Positions 14,628 to 23,611 of a DNA stretch of 64,000 nucleotides are shown piece after piece. The notes beneath the pieces are model-generated. The model was not told the origin of the DNA. It ran no database searches and saw only the letters and a program-made list of their open reading frames with translations. The DNA is taken from contig NZ_BAMZ01000005.1 in the NCBI RefSeq assembly GCF_000964225.1, positions 62,001 through 126,000 of the forward strand. Direction: 5' to 3'. The DNA comes from Acetobacter syzygii (GTDB taxonomy: Bacteria > Pseudomonadota > Alphaproteobacteria > Acetobacterales > Acetobacteraceae). Positions within the stretch are counted from its first letter, which is position 1; each line of letters starts with the position of its first letter. Position numbers and translations under genes: made by a program.

Positions 14628-17600
14628 TTAGAACATCTCCCGCAGAACACCGGGTAGAAAAATGGAATAGGGGTTGATGTGCAGGGTGGGGTCTTCCAGT
14701 TTGCCTGTCACCCCGAATGTGACGGCCAGCAGGCCCCCATTTTTTTCCGGGCTGAATAGCTTGCCAATTCCCGGTAATTTGCCCGGCAGGGTATTTACGG
14801 CAAAAATGGGCACAACGGTGCCGTGCAGGTCTATGCTGTTGCGGTCAAGGTTGATCTTGCCTTCCAGCGTTGCGCCAAGTGCACCATTGCCTGTTGTTCC
14901 ATCATGAATTTCCAGCACACCGTCCTCAAATGTGACAGGCATGTTCATGTGCGTGACCTGAAAATCGTTGGCATTCTGGGCATTAAGCCAGCCGTAGAGC
15001 GAGATGTTGCGGGCGACCTGCAGGGAGGTCGGGGCTTTTTTAAGCGTAAATGGCGTAACGCTCAGTTTACCGCTGAAGGGGGCGGCTGGCAGGGTATCAT
15101 CAAACGTGCCCTCCAGTTTGGCCTGCCCCCCTTTAACGTCGGGCAGAATGCCAAACGCTCCAAGGAAGGCCCCCATGTCTGGAATATGGGCCTGTAAGGT
15201 ACGGTTTGCCCCTGTAGGGTTGAGGGTCATGCTGGCAAGGACCGGACCTTGCATGGTAAAGCGCATTTTTTCCAGTCGCAGTCCGTTATCCTCAAAGTAG
15301 GCTTTAACGGTGCGCAGGGGTTGCTTGCTTTTGCTGTACCAGAGCTGGTTGGCTGTCAGGTCAATGGCCCATGCTGTGCCGGGAGGACCGTGGAGCTTGC
15401 CCGTTGCGGCCTCTGGCACATGGTAATTGGCCGGTTTTTTGGCTGCGGGGGCAGTCTGTTCGTGCTCGTCGTGGCTAACAAGGGGAGAAAGGTCGAGCGT
15501 ATCGGCATAAACGCCCACGTGGATCATATTGCCAGACTGGTTCTGGGGTAACACCAGCCGCGCATGGCCGTTTGAACGTGCAATTTTAAAAGAGGAAATA
15601 AGCAGTTCTGGCGCATGTCCGGCCCGTAGCTGGGCCGTACCAACAACGTTCATATCCGGGCCGGAGGCACGCAGACGTTCCACGTTGGTAATCTGCCCCT
15701 TGTCCAGGTCAAGGGTGGCGGAAGCCTGTGCCGGTTTGCCAGCAGCTTTGTCCCACATGGGAATATGAATGTTGGAACGGAGCAGGTCCAGATTGAGGTT
15801 AACCGTTCCCTTGTGGCTGGCTAGCTGCTGATAATCCACGGCCAGATCTGCGCTGCCAGCAAAATGTTCACCCGTGGTAATGCCCGCAGCCAAAGCCGTG
15901 TCCGGGGTTATGCGGGAAGTCAGATGTGCTTTTTCCGATACCGCGTCGGGCGGTAGGGACCGAAAATCCATGGCGTATGTTAGATCGGAGGGAAGCCCGC
16001 CAATAACACCGTGCCCGGCAAGGGATAATCCATCGGTGGTAACATCCAGTCCAAAACGTGCATTGGCCACATCGCGCCCGGCAACGACGTTCCCGATCGA
16101 GGCATGGGAAACATCGGCATGGCTTTGAATGGTCATGTCATTAATGCTTACGCGGCTGATCAAGGGCAAACTTAGGCCCAGATGCAGGCCAGCTTTGCCG
16201 CGTGGTTTTGTCAGGCTTAATGGATGGCGGGAAAGCAGGTGCAGCCGCGGTTCGGCCAGCAGGGCCATAACATCCTGCAGGCGGCCACGCAGGTCGCTCT
16301 GAATAATGCCAACCTGATCTTTTTGGGTCAGCCCCACAATATCCATACTGCCCGGTCCGGCCTCAATCCGGCCGGTGCCAGTCAGGCCGACATTCTTGTC
16401 CGCCAGATTTACAAGCTGGTACCCGTGGTCAAAATGGATGCTCAGCTTGTCCGGACTGACAATGTCCAGCCGGGCATCCAGCCCCTGCAGGGGGGTAATG
16501 GGGCGCAACCAATGGACAGTCAGGCCCGTTGCATCAATACCACCTTGAATGTTGGTCAGCTTTAAACCGCTCCACCCTTCCTTGCTGTCCAGTGTAGCGG
16601 TGGTGACCAGATTGGTCGCCATGCCTGTTGTAATGTTTTCCGTCACCCATTTTTTTCCGCCCTTGGCAGCAAGATTGGGCCAGTAATGGACCAGATCTTC
16701 AAACGACACATGGGGAATGGTGGCGGTAAGTTGGGCGTTTATGCCTTTGGGCTGCACAAGGTCGGAAGCACTGAGCGCACCTGTCAGGGTCAGGGTCAGG
16801 GCGCGTGTGGCGTCCTCCGGTAAGCCGGGATTGCGCAAAAACAGGGTTATGGAGGGAATGTTAATTTTTGCGGGCGTGGTATCGGCTTGTGTCTGGTCCA
16901 GTTGCAGGCCAATCATGGCGCTGCCGTGGTCAACCTCGTAACGTGAGCCTCCGGCCAGCACATGCCCGGCGCCAAGTGTTGCCGTAAGGTTTAGCGCGCT
17001 TGGCAGCATCCAGTCGGTTTTGCTGGTCGCTATAAAATGCGTTTCTGCGGCAAAGCTCAGGGGTGTGTCTATTTTTGCCAGTTGCGGGTAGAGCGGGGCA
17101 AATGTTGCGGGGTTAAGCGTATTGGTGTTCAGGTGCCAGATGATCTGCCGGTTATTATCTGCGGGCTCACCGTGTGCGCTAAGGTCCAGTCGGGGGCCGG
17201 GGGTGCCTTGGGGAGCAAGACTGAGTTTGACAAGGCCGGTCACGCCCGATGCGCCACCCATGCGGTGGAGGTGCAGGTCAACACCAATGTTGGATGCAAG
17301 CCAGTGGGTGCCGGTTAACCGGTCATCCATGCTTATGGTGGCGTCCTCTATATGGACATTTTCCAGCCCGTAGGTTTCTAGCGTGCTGTCATCATGTGTC
17401 TGGGGGGTGGGGGCAAGATCAAGGTCAAATCCTACGCTACCGTTCTGGGTACGGCGGAGCGCCAGATGCACGCCTTTAATGCTTACTGTCCGTAGTTTGA
17501 TGCTGCCATGTAACAGAGTAAGCGGGTCCAGTGTTATATCCGCTTCCTGCACAGTGTTTGGCGTTGCGTTATCGGGCGCAATAAAGCGCATATCCTGCAA

Positions 17601-17891
17601 AACAACGGTTATGGGCGTTCCAACCCCTTCGCGCAGGCCGTTCCAGCGCAGTTCGGCATGACCAAGGCGCAGGCTGACTTCGGGCGGGTGCCCGTGTTCA
17701 CCTTTAATAATGGTAATGGGCAAAAAAGGCCGCACGACTGGCGTAATATCGAGCGGACCAAACGCCAGACAGCCTAGTAGCGCGGCAGATCCCACCAATG
17801 GCAGCGCCACCAGCACACATGCCCCAATAGCAAGGACACGGGGAATTTTTGTTCTTGGTGGGGGGGAGGTGTCTTGACCGTTGGAAGTCAA
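14628..17891 (-). CDS. Large AsmA/YhdP-like envelope protein
   Basis: A 1087-residue protein with one N-terminal membrane helix (about 19-45, VLAIGACVLVALPLVGSAALLG) and a long periplasmic beta-rich body. The early part (ITIIKGEHGHPPEVSLRLGHAELRW, then VVLQDMRFIAPDN) resembles the DUF3971 part of YhdP-type proteins, and the C-terminus (LEGKINLDRNSIDLHGTVVPIFAVN, then GIGKLFSPEKNGGLLAVTFGVTG) is the AsmA-like C-terminal domain. The AsmA clan (AsmA, TamB, YhdP) forms hydrophobic grooves that bridge the two membranes; YhdP and TamB move phospholipids to the outer membrane. Assignment to YhdP rather than another AsmA-clan member is by length and domain order only. It is divergent from glnE with under 40 bases between the start codons. 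Confidence 0.85.
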   Translation of the reverse strand: MTSNGQDTSPPPRTKIPRVLAIGACVLVALPLVGSAALLGCLAFGPLDITPVVRPFLPITIIKGEHGHPPEVSLRLGHAELRWNGLREGVGTPITVVLQDMRFIAPDNATPNTVQEADITLDPLTLLHGSIKLRTVSIKGVHLALRRTQNGSVGFDLDLAPTPQTHDDSTLETYGLENVHIEDATISMDDRLTGTHWLASNIGVDLHLHRMGGASGVTGLVKLSLAPQGTPGPRLDLSAHGEPADNNRQIIWHLNTNTLNPATFAPLYPQLAKIDTPLSFAAETHFIATSKTDWMLPSALNLTATLGAGHVLAGGSRYEVDHGSAMIGLQLDQTQADTTPAKINIPSITLFLRNPGLPEDATRALTLTLTGALSASDLVQPKGINAQLTATIPHVSFEDLVHYWPNLAAKGGKKWVTENITTGMATNLVTTATLDSKEGWSGLKLTNIQGGIDATGLTVHWLRPITPLQGLDARLDIVSPDKLSIHFDHGYQLVNLADKNVGLTGTGRIEAGPGSMDIVGLTQKDQVGIIQSDLRGRLQDVMALLAEPRLHLLSRHPLSLTKPRGKAGLHLGLSLPLISRVSINDMTIQSHADVSHASIGNVVAGRDVANARFGLDVTTDGLSLAGHGVIGGLPSDLTYAMDFRSLPPDAVSEKAHLTSRITPDTALAAGITTGEHFAGSADLAVDYQQLASHKGTVNLNLDLLRSNIHIPMWDKAAGKPAQASATLDLDKGQITNVERLRASGPDMNVVGTAQLRAGHAPELLISSFKIARSNGHARLVLPQNQSGNMIHVGVYADTLDLSPLVSHDEHEQTAPAAKKPANYHVPEAATGKLHGPPGTAWAIDLTANQLWYSKSKQPLRTVKAYFEDNGLRLEKMRFTMQGPVLASMTLNPTGANRTLQAHIPDMGAFLGAFGILPDVKGGQAKLEGTFDDTLPAAPFSGKLSVTPFTLKKAPTSLQVARNISLYGWLNAQNANDFQVTHMNMPVTFEDGVLEIHDGTTGNGALGATLEGKINLDRNSIDLHGTVVPIFAVNTLPGKLPGIGKLFSPEKNGGLLAVTFGVTGKLEDPTLHINPYSIFLPGVLREMF

Positions 17892-17929
17892 CGCAGCAAG
17901 CCTTTATGGTTCACAGTACGGGCCATATC

Positions 17930-20900
17930 ATGACGCAGGCAGATCATTCTTTCTTCCGTGACGTAAGGCAGACTCGCAGGCAAGGCCCGCGGATTTGGCC
18001 GGATGCAGACTGGCCTGCTCCGGCGGACAGGCACAAGGCCACTGTGTTCGTTGAGGATATGCTGGAACTGGCCAGCCAGAATGGTGTTGCAGCATCTGTT
18101 ATGGCGTTGCCCGGTGCGCGGGAGTTGATGTTGTGCCTTGGCGGGAACAGCCCATACCTGTCCGATCTGGCGCGGGAGGACATTCAAGCCTTTGCTGCCC
18201 TGTTGGACAAGGGGCCGGATAGCTGTGTGCAGGATGCTTTTGCAACATGTGCACAGTTTGACGCCACATCGGGGCGAGAGTATGTCGCTGCGTTTCTTCG
18301 TCATGCAAAAAAACGCATAGCTTTTATTTGCGCTATTGCGGACCTTGGCGGAGCCTGGACGCTGGAGGATGTCACGCAGACCCTCAGCCGTCTGGCAGAA
18401 ACCGCGCTTGAAATCGCGCTCAAGCATATGCTCTGGCAGGCCAATGAGGCCGGGCAGCTAGATCTGCCAAACCCGCAAAACCCCACTCAGGCGTGTGGTC
18501 TGGTGGTGTTGGCCATGGGCAAGCTGGGTGCGCGTGAACTGAATTTTTCATCCGACATCGATCTGATAGTGCTGTACGACCCCACGACGTATTCTCAGTC
18601 AGACGCGGTGCGACGTGTATTTGTGCGTATGACTAACGATCTTGTTAGTCTGATGGAAGCGCGCGATGCGAATGGGTATGTTTTTCGTACCGATTTGCGG
18701 CTCAGGCCCGACCCATCCTCCACCCCACCCGCCGTAACCGTGCAGGCGGCCATGCTGTATTATGAAAGTCTGGGCCAGACATGGGAGCGCGCGGCTATGA
18801 TCAAGGCGCGCCCCGTTGCCGGGGACCTTACGCTTGGGCGGCGTTTTCTGGCGGCTATCCGGCCATTCATCTGGCGCAAACACCTCGATTTTGCCCTGAT
18901 TGACGATATTCATGACATGAAGGCCCGCATAGACCGCTACCGCAAGGCCGGACGGACAGATCTGGCGCAGCTCCCCGATTCTGTACTGGCGGACCCGGAT
19001 GCCAGCCGCGAATGGCTTTTGGGCCACAATCTCAAGCTGGGGCAGGGCGGGATTCGCGAGATTGAGTTTATTGCACAAGCCATGCAGTTGGTCTGGGGTG
19101 GGCGCGAACCCGGCTTGCGGGACAAAACAACCTTTGGCGCGCTTAAAAAACTGGTTGGATCCGGCAGATTGCCGCGCGCCGAGGCCGAGGTGTTGGCCAG
19201 AACCTATCGCTTTTTGCGGGATGCGGAGCACCGCCTGCAAATGCGTGCTGACCACCAGACCCATAGCCTGCCCGATACGGTTGCCGGGTTTGATGCGTTT
19301 GCAGTTTTTATGAACCATACGGACGGCGAGGCACTGGCGCTGGATATGCTGCCCCGTATGCGCGAGGCCCGGCGGATATTTGAGCGGCATTTTGTTATTC
19401 AGTCTGCCCAGAATGGTCTGGAAGCCGGTAGCGTGCTTATGCCCGGCCCCGAGGAGGGGCAGGTGCTGGAACTGCTGGAAAAATATGGTTTTCCGTCCGC
19501 ACAGCGGGCCGAAGCCGCGCAGGTGCTGGGGCGGTGGAGTGGCAACGGCTTGCGTGCCCTGCGGTCCGAGCGCGCCCATGCCCTGCTGCGTGCTCTTTTG
19601 CCTGCCCTGCTTGCCAACTTTGGCAAACGTGGCAACCCGCTGGCCTGTTTACGGCGGTTTGATGCCCTGCTGGCCCGCCAACACGCGGGGGTGCAGCTTC
19701 TCTCCCTCTTTGAGCGTAACCCCGAACTGATCGACCGTATTGCCAGTATTTTTGATGCTTCGGCCTTTCTGGCAGACCATCTGGCGGACAAACCCTCCGC
19801 ACTGGAAGGGTTGCTGGCACCGGAGCCGGAAGAAGGGCGTAATGTGGTTGCCCGCCTTAAAACACTGGCGGAGGAAGTGGCCGATGTGGAGGAACTGCTG
19901 ACCACCCTGCGGCCTTTGCTGCGGGGGGAGGAGTTCCGCCTTTCCGTCGCCCTGCTGGAAGGGCGGATTGGCGAAAACGAGGCTGAACGCGAGCGGACAT
20001 TACTGGCCGATACAATTATGACCGTTATCAAGCAGGCGGTGGAGCGGGACCATGTCCGGCGTTATGGGCGCGTGCCCGGCGGTGGCATGGCGGTTATTGC
20101 CATGGGCAAAGCAGGCTCGCGTGAGATGATGCCCGGCTCCGACCTTGATCTGCTTATGGTTTTTGATCATCCTCAAGAGGCACAGGCCAGTCTTGTGCCC
20201 ACCACAGGGCTGACCCGGCAGGACGGGCTGCCTTTTTCCCGCCCCCGGTCGGTGGCGGTGGGGCAGTACTATACCCGCCTTGCCCACGCCTTTATTGCAG
20301 CCCTGACTGCCCCGGGACCAGAAGGTCCATTGTATGCGGTGGATATGCGCTTGCGGCCCTCCGGCGCTGCGGGGCCGGTTGCGGTCTCACGCACGGCATT
20401 TGTGCGCTACCATACCGAATCCGCGTGGACATGGGAGTGCATGGCGCTCACACGTGCACGTATAGTGGCCGCGCCTCAGCCCCTGCGCCGTGCTCTGGCG
20501 CATGATCTGGAGCGGGTGCTGGATGGGAGTATTCGCACGACCCGCCCCACACGCGCCGCTTTGCTGGCCGATGCGTGTGCCATGCGTGCACGTTTGGCGC
20601 GTGACCTGCCCGCAAGTTCTATATGGGACATTAAACGCCGGGCGGGTGGGCTTATGGAAGTTGAGTTTATAGCCCAGATTTTTCAACTTGTGGCCGCCAG
20701 CCCCACGGCGCGCAGCCCCTCTACGCGGTTGGCTCTGGGGCGTTTGGCGCGGTGTGGTGTGCTGAATGCGGCAGATGCCAGACTGTTGCAGCAGGCAGAT
20801 TTTTTCTGGCGGCGTTTGCAGGCTTTGCTGCGTTTGTTGTGTGGGCCTGTGCCGCCCAGGGAGCTGGAGAGCGATCTGGCTCCTGCTGCGCTGAATATTC

Positions 20901-21010
20901 TGCTCAGGAACATGAAAACCCGCACCTTGCCCGAACTGATCGAGCGGACCAACCTGCTCGCGCATGACGTACGGACCTGTTTTGAAAAATTGGTCGGCCC
21001 TATAAGTTAA
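17930..21010 (+). CDS. glnE: Bifunctional glutamine synthetase adenylyltransferase/deadenylylase
   Basis: A 1026-residue protein with two nucleotidyltransferase domains in the GlnE arrangement. The N-terminal (deadenylylase) site is MGKLGARELNFSSDIDLIVLYD near residue 195, and the C-terminal (adenylylase) site is MGKAGSREMMPGSDLDLLMVFD near 724. Each carries the G-S-D-x-D metal-binding pattern and is followed by LRLRPDP or MRLRPSGAAGPV. Helical linker regions such as IREIEFIAQAMQL and MEVEFIAQIFQLV are also typical. It adds or removes AMP on glutamine synthetase in answer to PII, so it sets nitrogen assimilation. The start at 17930 (MTQADHSFF) is preferred; earlier in-frame ATGs at 17849 and 17906 would run into the opposite gene. 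Confidence 0.97.
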   Translation: MTQADHSFFRDVRQTRRQGPRIWPDADWPAPADRHKATVFVEDMLELASQNGVAASVMALPGARELMLCLGGNSPYLSDLAREDIQAFAALLDKGPDSCVQDAFATCAQFDATSGREYVAAFLRHAKKRIAFICAIADLGGAWTLEDVTQTLSRLAETALEIALKHMLWQANEAGQLDLPNPQNPTQACGLVVLAMGKLGARELNFSSDIDLIVLYDPTTYSQSDAVRRVFVRMTNDLVSLMEARDANGYVFRTDLRLRPDPSSTPPAVTVQAAMLYYESLGQTWERAAMIKARPVAGDLTLGRRFLAAIRPFIWRKHLDFALIDDIHDMKARIDRYRKAGRTDLAQLPDSVLADPDASREWLLGHNLKLGQGGIREIEFIAQAMQLVWGGREPGLRDKTTFGALKKLVGSGRLPRAEAEVLARTYRFLRDAEHRLQMRADHQTHSLPDTVAGFDAFAVFMNHTDGEALALDMLPRMREARRIFERHFVIQSAQNGLEAGSVLMPGPEEGQVLELLEKYGFPSAQRAEAAQVLGRWSGNGLRALRSERAHALLRALLPALLANFGKRGNPLACLRRFDALLARQHAGVQLLSLFERNPELIDRIASIFDASAFLADHLADKPSALEGLLAPEPEEGRNVVARLKTLAEEVADVEELLTTLRPLLRGEEFRLSVALLEGRIGENEAERERTLLADTIMTVIKQAVERDHVRRYGRVPGGGMAVIAMGKAGSREMMPGSDLDLLMVFDHPQEAQASLVPTTGLTRQDGLPFSRPRSVAVGQYYTRLAHAFIAALTAPGPEGPLYAVDMRLRPSGAAGPVAVSRTAFVRYHTESAWTWECMALTRARIVAAPQPLRRALAHDLERVLDGSIRTTRPTRAALLADACAMRARLARDLPASSIWDIKRRAGGLMEVEFIAQIFQLVAASPTARSPSTRLALGRLARCGVLNAADARLLQQADFFWRRLQALLRLLCGPVPPRELESDLAPAALNILLRNMKTRTLPELIERTNLLAHDVRTCFEKLVGPIS

Positions 21011-21079
21011 AGCCGTTCCATTGAATAACCAGCGGGCTTGCGTAATGGGCCAGCCAAATCGAGTGTTATGGAGAAAGTG

Positions 21080-21568
21080 ATGGATAAAACACACGCTTTG
21101 CAAGTGGGCGATGCAGCTCCTGCTTTTGTCATGGAAGCCAGCGGTGCACGGAAGGTGGAGAGTGCCGCACTTAAGGGAAAACCCTATGTGCTGTATTTTT
21201 ACCCCAAGGCAGATACGCCCGGCTGCACCAAAGAAGCCTGTGGGTTTAACGAGGCTCTTCAGGATTTTGAACAGGCTGGCCTGACCGTTATCGGCGTATC
21301 GCGCGATCCGGTTAAAAAGCTTGAGGCCTTTGCCAGCAAATACAATCTGACCTTCCCTCTGGCATCAGATGAGGCGGGGAATGTAACCGAGGCTTATGGT
21401 GTGTGGGTGGAAAAATCCATGTATGGGCGCACCTATATGGGCATAGAACGCGCCACGTTCCTGATCGATGCACAGGGCCGCATTGCGTACATCTGGCCCA
21501 AGGTCAAAGTGAGTGGCCATGTGGAGGCCGTTCTGGAGCAGGCCAGAAACCTTGGTTGCACTGGCTAG
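21080..21568 (+). CDS. bcp: Thiol peroxidase Bcp (peroxiredoxin PrxQ)
   Basis: A 162-residue peroxiredoxin. LYFYPKADTPGCTKEACGF carries the peroxidatic Cys49 and, five residues later, Cys54, the resolving cysteine position of the intramolecular PrxQ type. Later blocks GVSRDPVKKLEAFASKYNLTFPLASDE and GIERATFLIDAQGRIAYIW are conserved in the family. It reduces hydrogen peroxide and organic hydroperoxides with electrons from thioredoxin. The ATG at 21080 has GGAGAAAG immediately upstream; ATGs at 21038 and 21068 are less likely. It is 69 bases after glnE and may share its transcript. A strong terminator follows. Confidence 0.95.
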   Translation: MDKTHALQVGDAAPAFVMEASGARKVESAALKGKPYVLYFYPKADTPGCTKEACGFNEALQDFEQAGLTVIGVSRDPVKKLEAFASKYNLTFPLASDEAGNVTEAYGVWVEKSMYGRTYMGIERATFLIDAQGRIAYIWPKVKVSGHVEAVLEQARNLGCTG

Positions 21569-21575
21569 GGTTGTT

Positions 21576-21613
21576 ACCCCACCACCTTGCCCGTTACAGG
21601 GCCGTGGTGGGGT
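21576..21613. terminator. Hairpin between bcp and the Gly/Pro-rich gene
   Basis: ACCCCACCAC (21576-21585) and GTGGTGGGGT (21604-21613) are a perfect 10-bp stem with an 18-base loop that could fold further. It lies between converging genes. The T-run after it is short (GTTG), so this is a probable rather than certain terminator. Confidence 0.6.
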
Positions 21614-21627
21614 GTTGCCGCCATAGC

Positions 21628-22020
21628 TTACCAGCCGGAATAGTAGCCACCCGGCACAGCGTAATAATAACCCGGTGCAGGCATGGGCGCGACTGGCACC
21701 ATATATGCCCGAGGGGGTGGGGGCGGCGGAGGAGGTGGCGGGCCATAGCTGTAACCGTAGCCATATCCGCCGGGGCCATTGCTCATGGCTGCTCCTGCCA
21801 GAGCCCCTACGGCCAGACCACCAATAAGGGCACCGGCTATGGCCCCGCCATCACCATGGCGGTGACCACCCCAGCCTGGGCCACCTCTACCGGGTCCACC
21901 ACCCCAACCGGGGCCGCCGCCACCCCAGCGGCCGGGTTGCGCCTGAGCGGAGGGCAGGGTGGCAAGGCCAAGACCTGTAATAACGGGCAGTGCCATCAGA
22001 AGTTGAGTCATGCGGCGCAT
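21628..22020 (-). CDS. Gly/Pro/Tyr-rich exported protein
   Basis: A 130-residue protein with a signal peptide (MTQLLMALPVITGLGLATLPSAQAQ, cleavage near residue 27). The mature part starts with a Trp/Gly-rich stretch (GRWGGGGPGWGGG repeated). Next comes a hydrophobic glycine-zipper segment, GAIAGALIGGLAVGALAGAAM, typical of membrane-inserting or oligomerising envelope proteins. It ends with a run of ten prolines and a Tyr/Pro-rich tail. I do not assign a function; low-complexity proteins like this are often envelope-stress or surface components. A run of ten prolines would need EF-P for smooth translation. Confidence 0.72.
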   Translation of the reverse strand: MRRMTQLLMALPVITGLGLATLPSAQAQPGRWGGGGPGWGGGPGRGGPGWGGHRHGDGGAIAGALIGGLAVGALAGAAMSNGPGGYGYGYSYGPPPPPPPPPPRAYMVPVAPMPAPGYYYAVPGGYYSGW

Positions 22021-22149
22021 GAAGAGTGCCTCCCTGAAGCAGGGTGTCAGCCTGCTCCATGTTTTTGTGTTCTCCCTTTAATATCGATCTGCTTGTGGCA
22101 AATTAAAGGCTGTTCCCTGTCCTTTTGTTGATCATGCCAGCAGGCGGGG

Positions 22150-23442
22150 TCAGTCTGGATTTTCTGTTATTTTGCTGGTGTTGGGGAGTGTTAGCGCCGT
22201 TCCAAGTGTCACCACTGCACAGGCGGACACGTACCAGGCAAACCAGTTTTCATGCCCGATATGCTTGCACCACAAGGCAATATATTCGGTCGTGCCACCA
22301 AAAATGGAGACTGTCAGGGCGTAGGGCAGAGCAACCCCAAGGGCGCGGATGCGGGTAGGGAACAGCTCGGCCTTAACAATAGCGTTAATGGATGTGTAAC
22401 CGGACGCCATGAACAGAGCCAGTACAATCAGCCCAAAAGCCATCCAGCCTGATGAGGTGAGGGAGAGAGCCTTGAGCAGCGGAATAGTGCCAAGGCTTGC
22501 GCCCACACCAAAGAACAGCAGCAGGGGTTTGCGGCCAATACGGTCGGATACGGCACCAAACAGGGGCTGCATGGTCGCAAAAACAAACAGGCTGGCAGCA
22601 GAGATCAGGGTTGCTGTCTCCTTGGAAAAACCAAGGGAGTTCGCAAGATATTTCTGCATGTAAATGGTGTAGGTGTAAAAGGCGACGGTTCCACCCAAGG
22701 TAAGCCCGCACACCCGCAAAACGGAGGGCCAATGCTGGAGCATAACGCCTACACCACCTTTGGTCTGCTTTTTGCTGGTGCTTTCAAAGCTTTCGCTTTC
22801 TGCCATCTGGCGGCGCAGCCAGAAAACCAGAACCGCACCGCAGGCCCCGATGAGGAATGGAATACGCCAGCCCCAGCTTGCAATCTGTTCCGGTGTTAAA
22901 AACACATATTGCATGACCAGCAGCACACACAGCGCAAGTAACTGACCCATGACCAGAGTGACATACAAAAAACCAGACCAGAAGCCGCGGTGCTGCGGCG
23001 TGGAGACCTCGGCCAGATAAGTGGCAGAGGCACCATATTCCCCGCCAAGGCTTAATCCCTGCACCAGTCGGGCCAGTACAAGAATGATCGGGGCAATAAC
23101 GCCAATCTGTTCATACGTGGGGCACACCGCAATGGCGAGCGAGCCAAAACACATGGCCAGAACGGAAAAAGTCAGTGCTTTGCGCCGCCCGTAGCGGTCT
23201 GCCGCCATGCCCAGCAGCCAGCCGCCAATAGGGCGCATAAAAAAACCAACGGCAAATACGGCCGCAGCGTTCAGCAGTTCTGCCGTGGGGCTACCATGCG
23301 GAAAAAACGCATGGGCAAAGTAAATGGTAAAGGAGGAATAAACGTACCAGTCAAAATATTCGAGCAGGTTCCCGGCAGACCCTGCCAGAATACCACGAAT
23401 GCGTTGTGCCGTGTTCAAGCTGCGCTCTCCATCCTTGGGCAT
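22150..23442 (-). CDS. MHS-family metabolite:H+ symporter (KgtP-like)
   Basis: A 430-residue major facilitator with 12 probable membrane segments. The start GNLLEYFDWYVYSSFTIYFA has the D/E-rich TM1 of the metabolite:H+ symporter group, and MRPIGGWLLGMAADRYGRRK is its loop 2-3 motif. LARLVQGLSLGGEYGASATYLAEVSTPQHRG is diagnostic for MHS proteins such as alpha-ketoglutarate, citrate, proline/betaine and dicarboxylate importers. Organic acid uptake fits an acetic acid bacterium, but the substrate cannot be read from the sequence. It stands alone, divergent from rmuC. Confidence 0.9.
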   Translation of the reverse strand: MPKDGERSLNTAQRIRGILAGSAGNLLEYFDWYVYSSFTIYFAHAFFPHGSPTAELLNAAAVFAVGFFMRPIGGWLLGMAADRYGRRKALTFSVLAMCFGSLAIAVCPTYEQIGVIAPIILVLARLVQGLSLGGEYGASATYLAEVSTPQHRGFWSGFLYVTLVMGQLLALCVLLVMQYVFLTPEQIASWGWRIPFLIGACGAVLVFWLRRQMAESESFESTSKKQTKGGVGVMLQHWPSVLRVCGLTLGGTVAFYTYTIYMQKYLANSLGFSKETATLISAASLFVFATMQPLFGAVSDRIGRKPLLLFFGVGASLGTIPLLKALSLTSSGWMAFGLIVLALFMASGYTSINAIVKAELFPTRIRALGVALPYALTVSIFGGTTEYIALWCKHIGHENWFAWYVSACAVVTLGTALTLPNTSKITENPD

Positions 23443-23611
23443 TTTGTCTTGTTTATGAACAGGACACTCTGGGTAAGCGTCGTATCATCATGGATGTGTG
23501 TTTGTCATTACGCTCACGGCATGAGGAATGTTGCGTGGTTGCAGTGGTTTTTGTTCAAAAACAGTGCACAAGCCCGCTTGCTCTTGGTTGGAACATAAGA
23601 CACAACGGGGT

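Noticed and set aside
18599-19579. A 326-residue minus-strand open frame inside glnE
   Set aside because: glnE is certain on the plus strand by its two catalytic motifs, and the antisense product has no coherent pattern.
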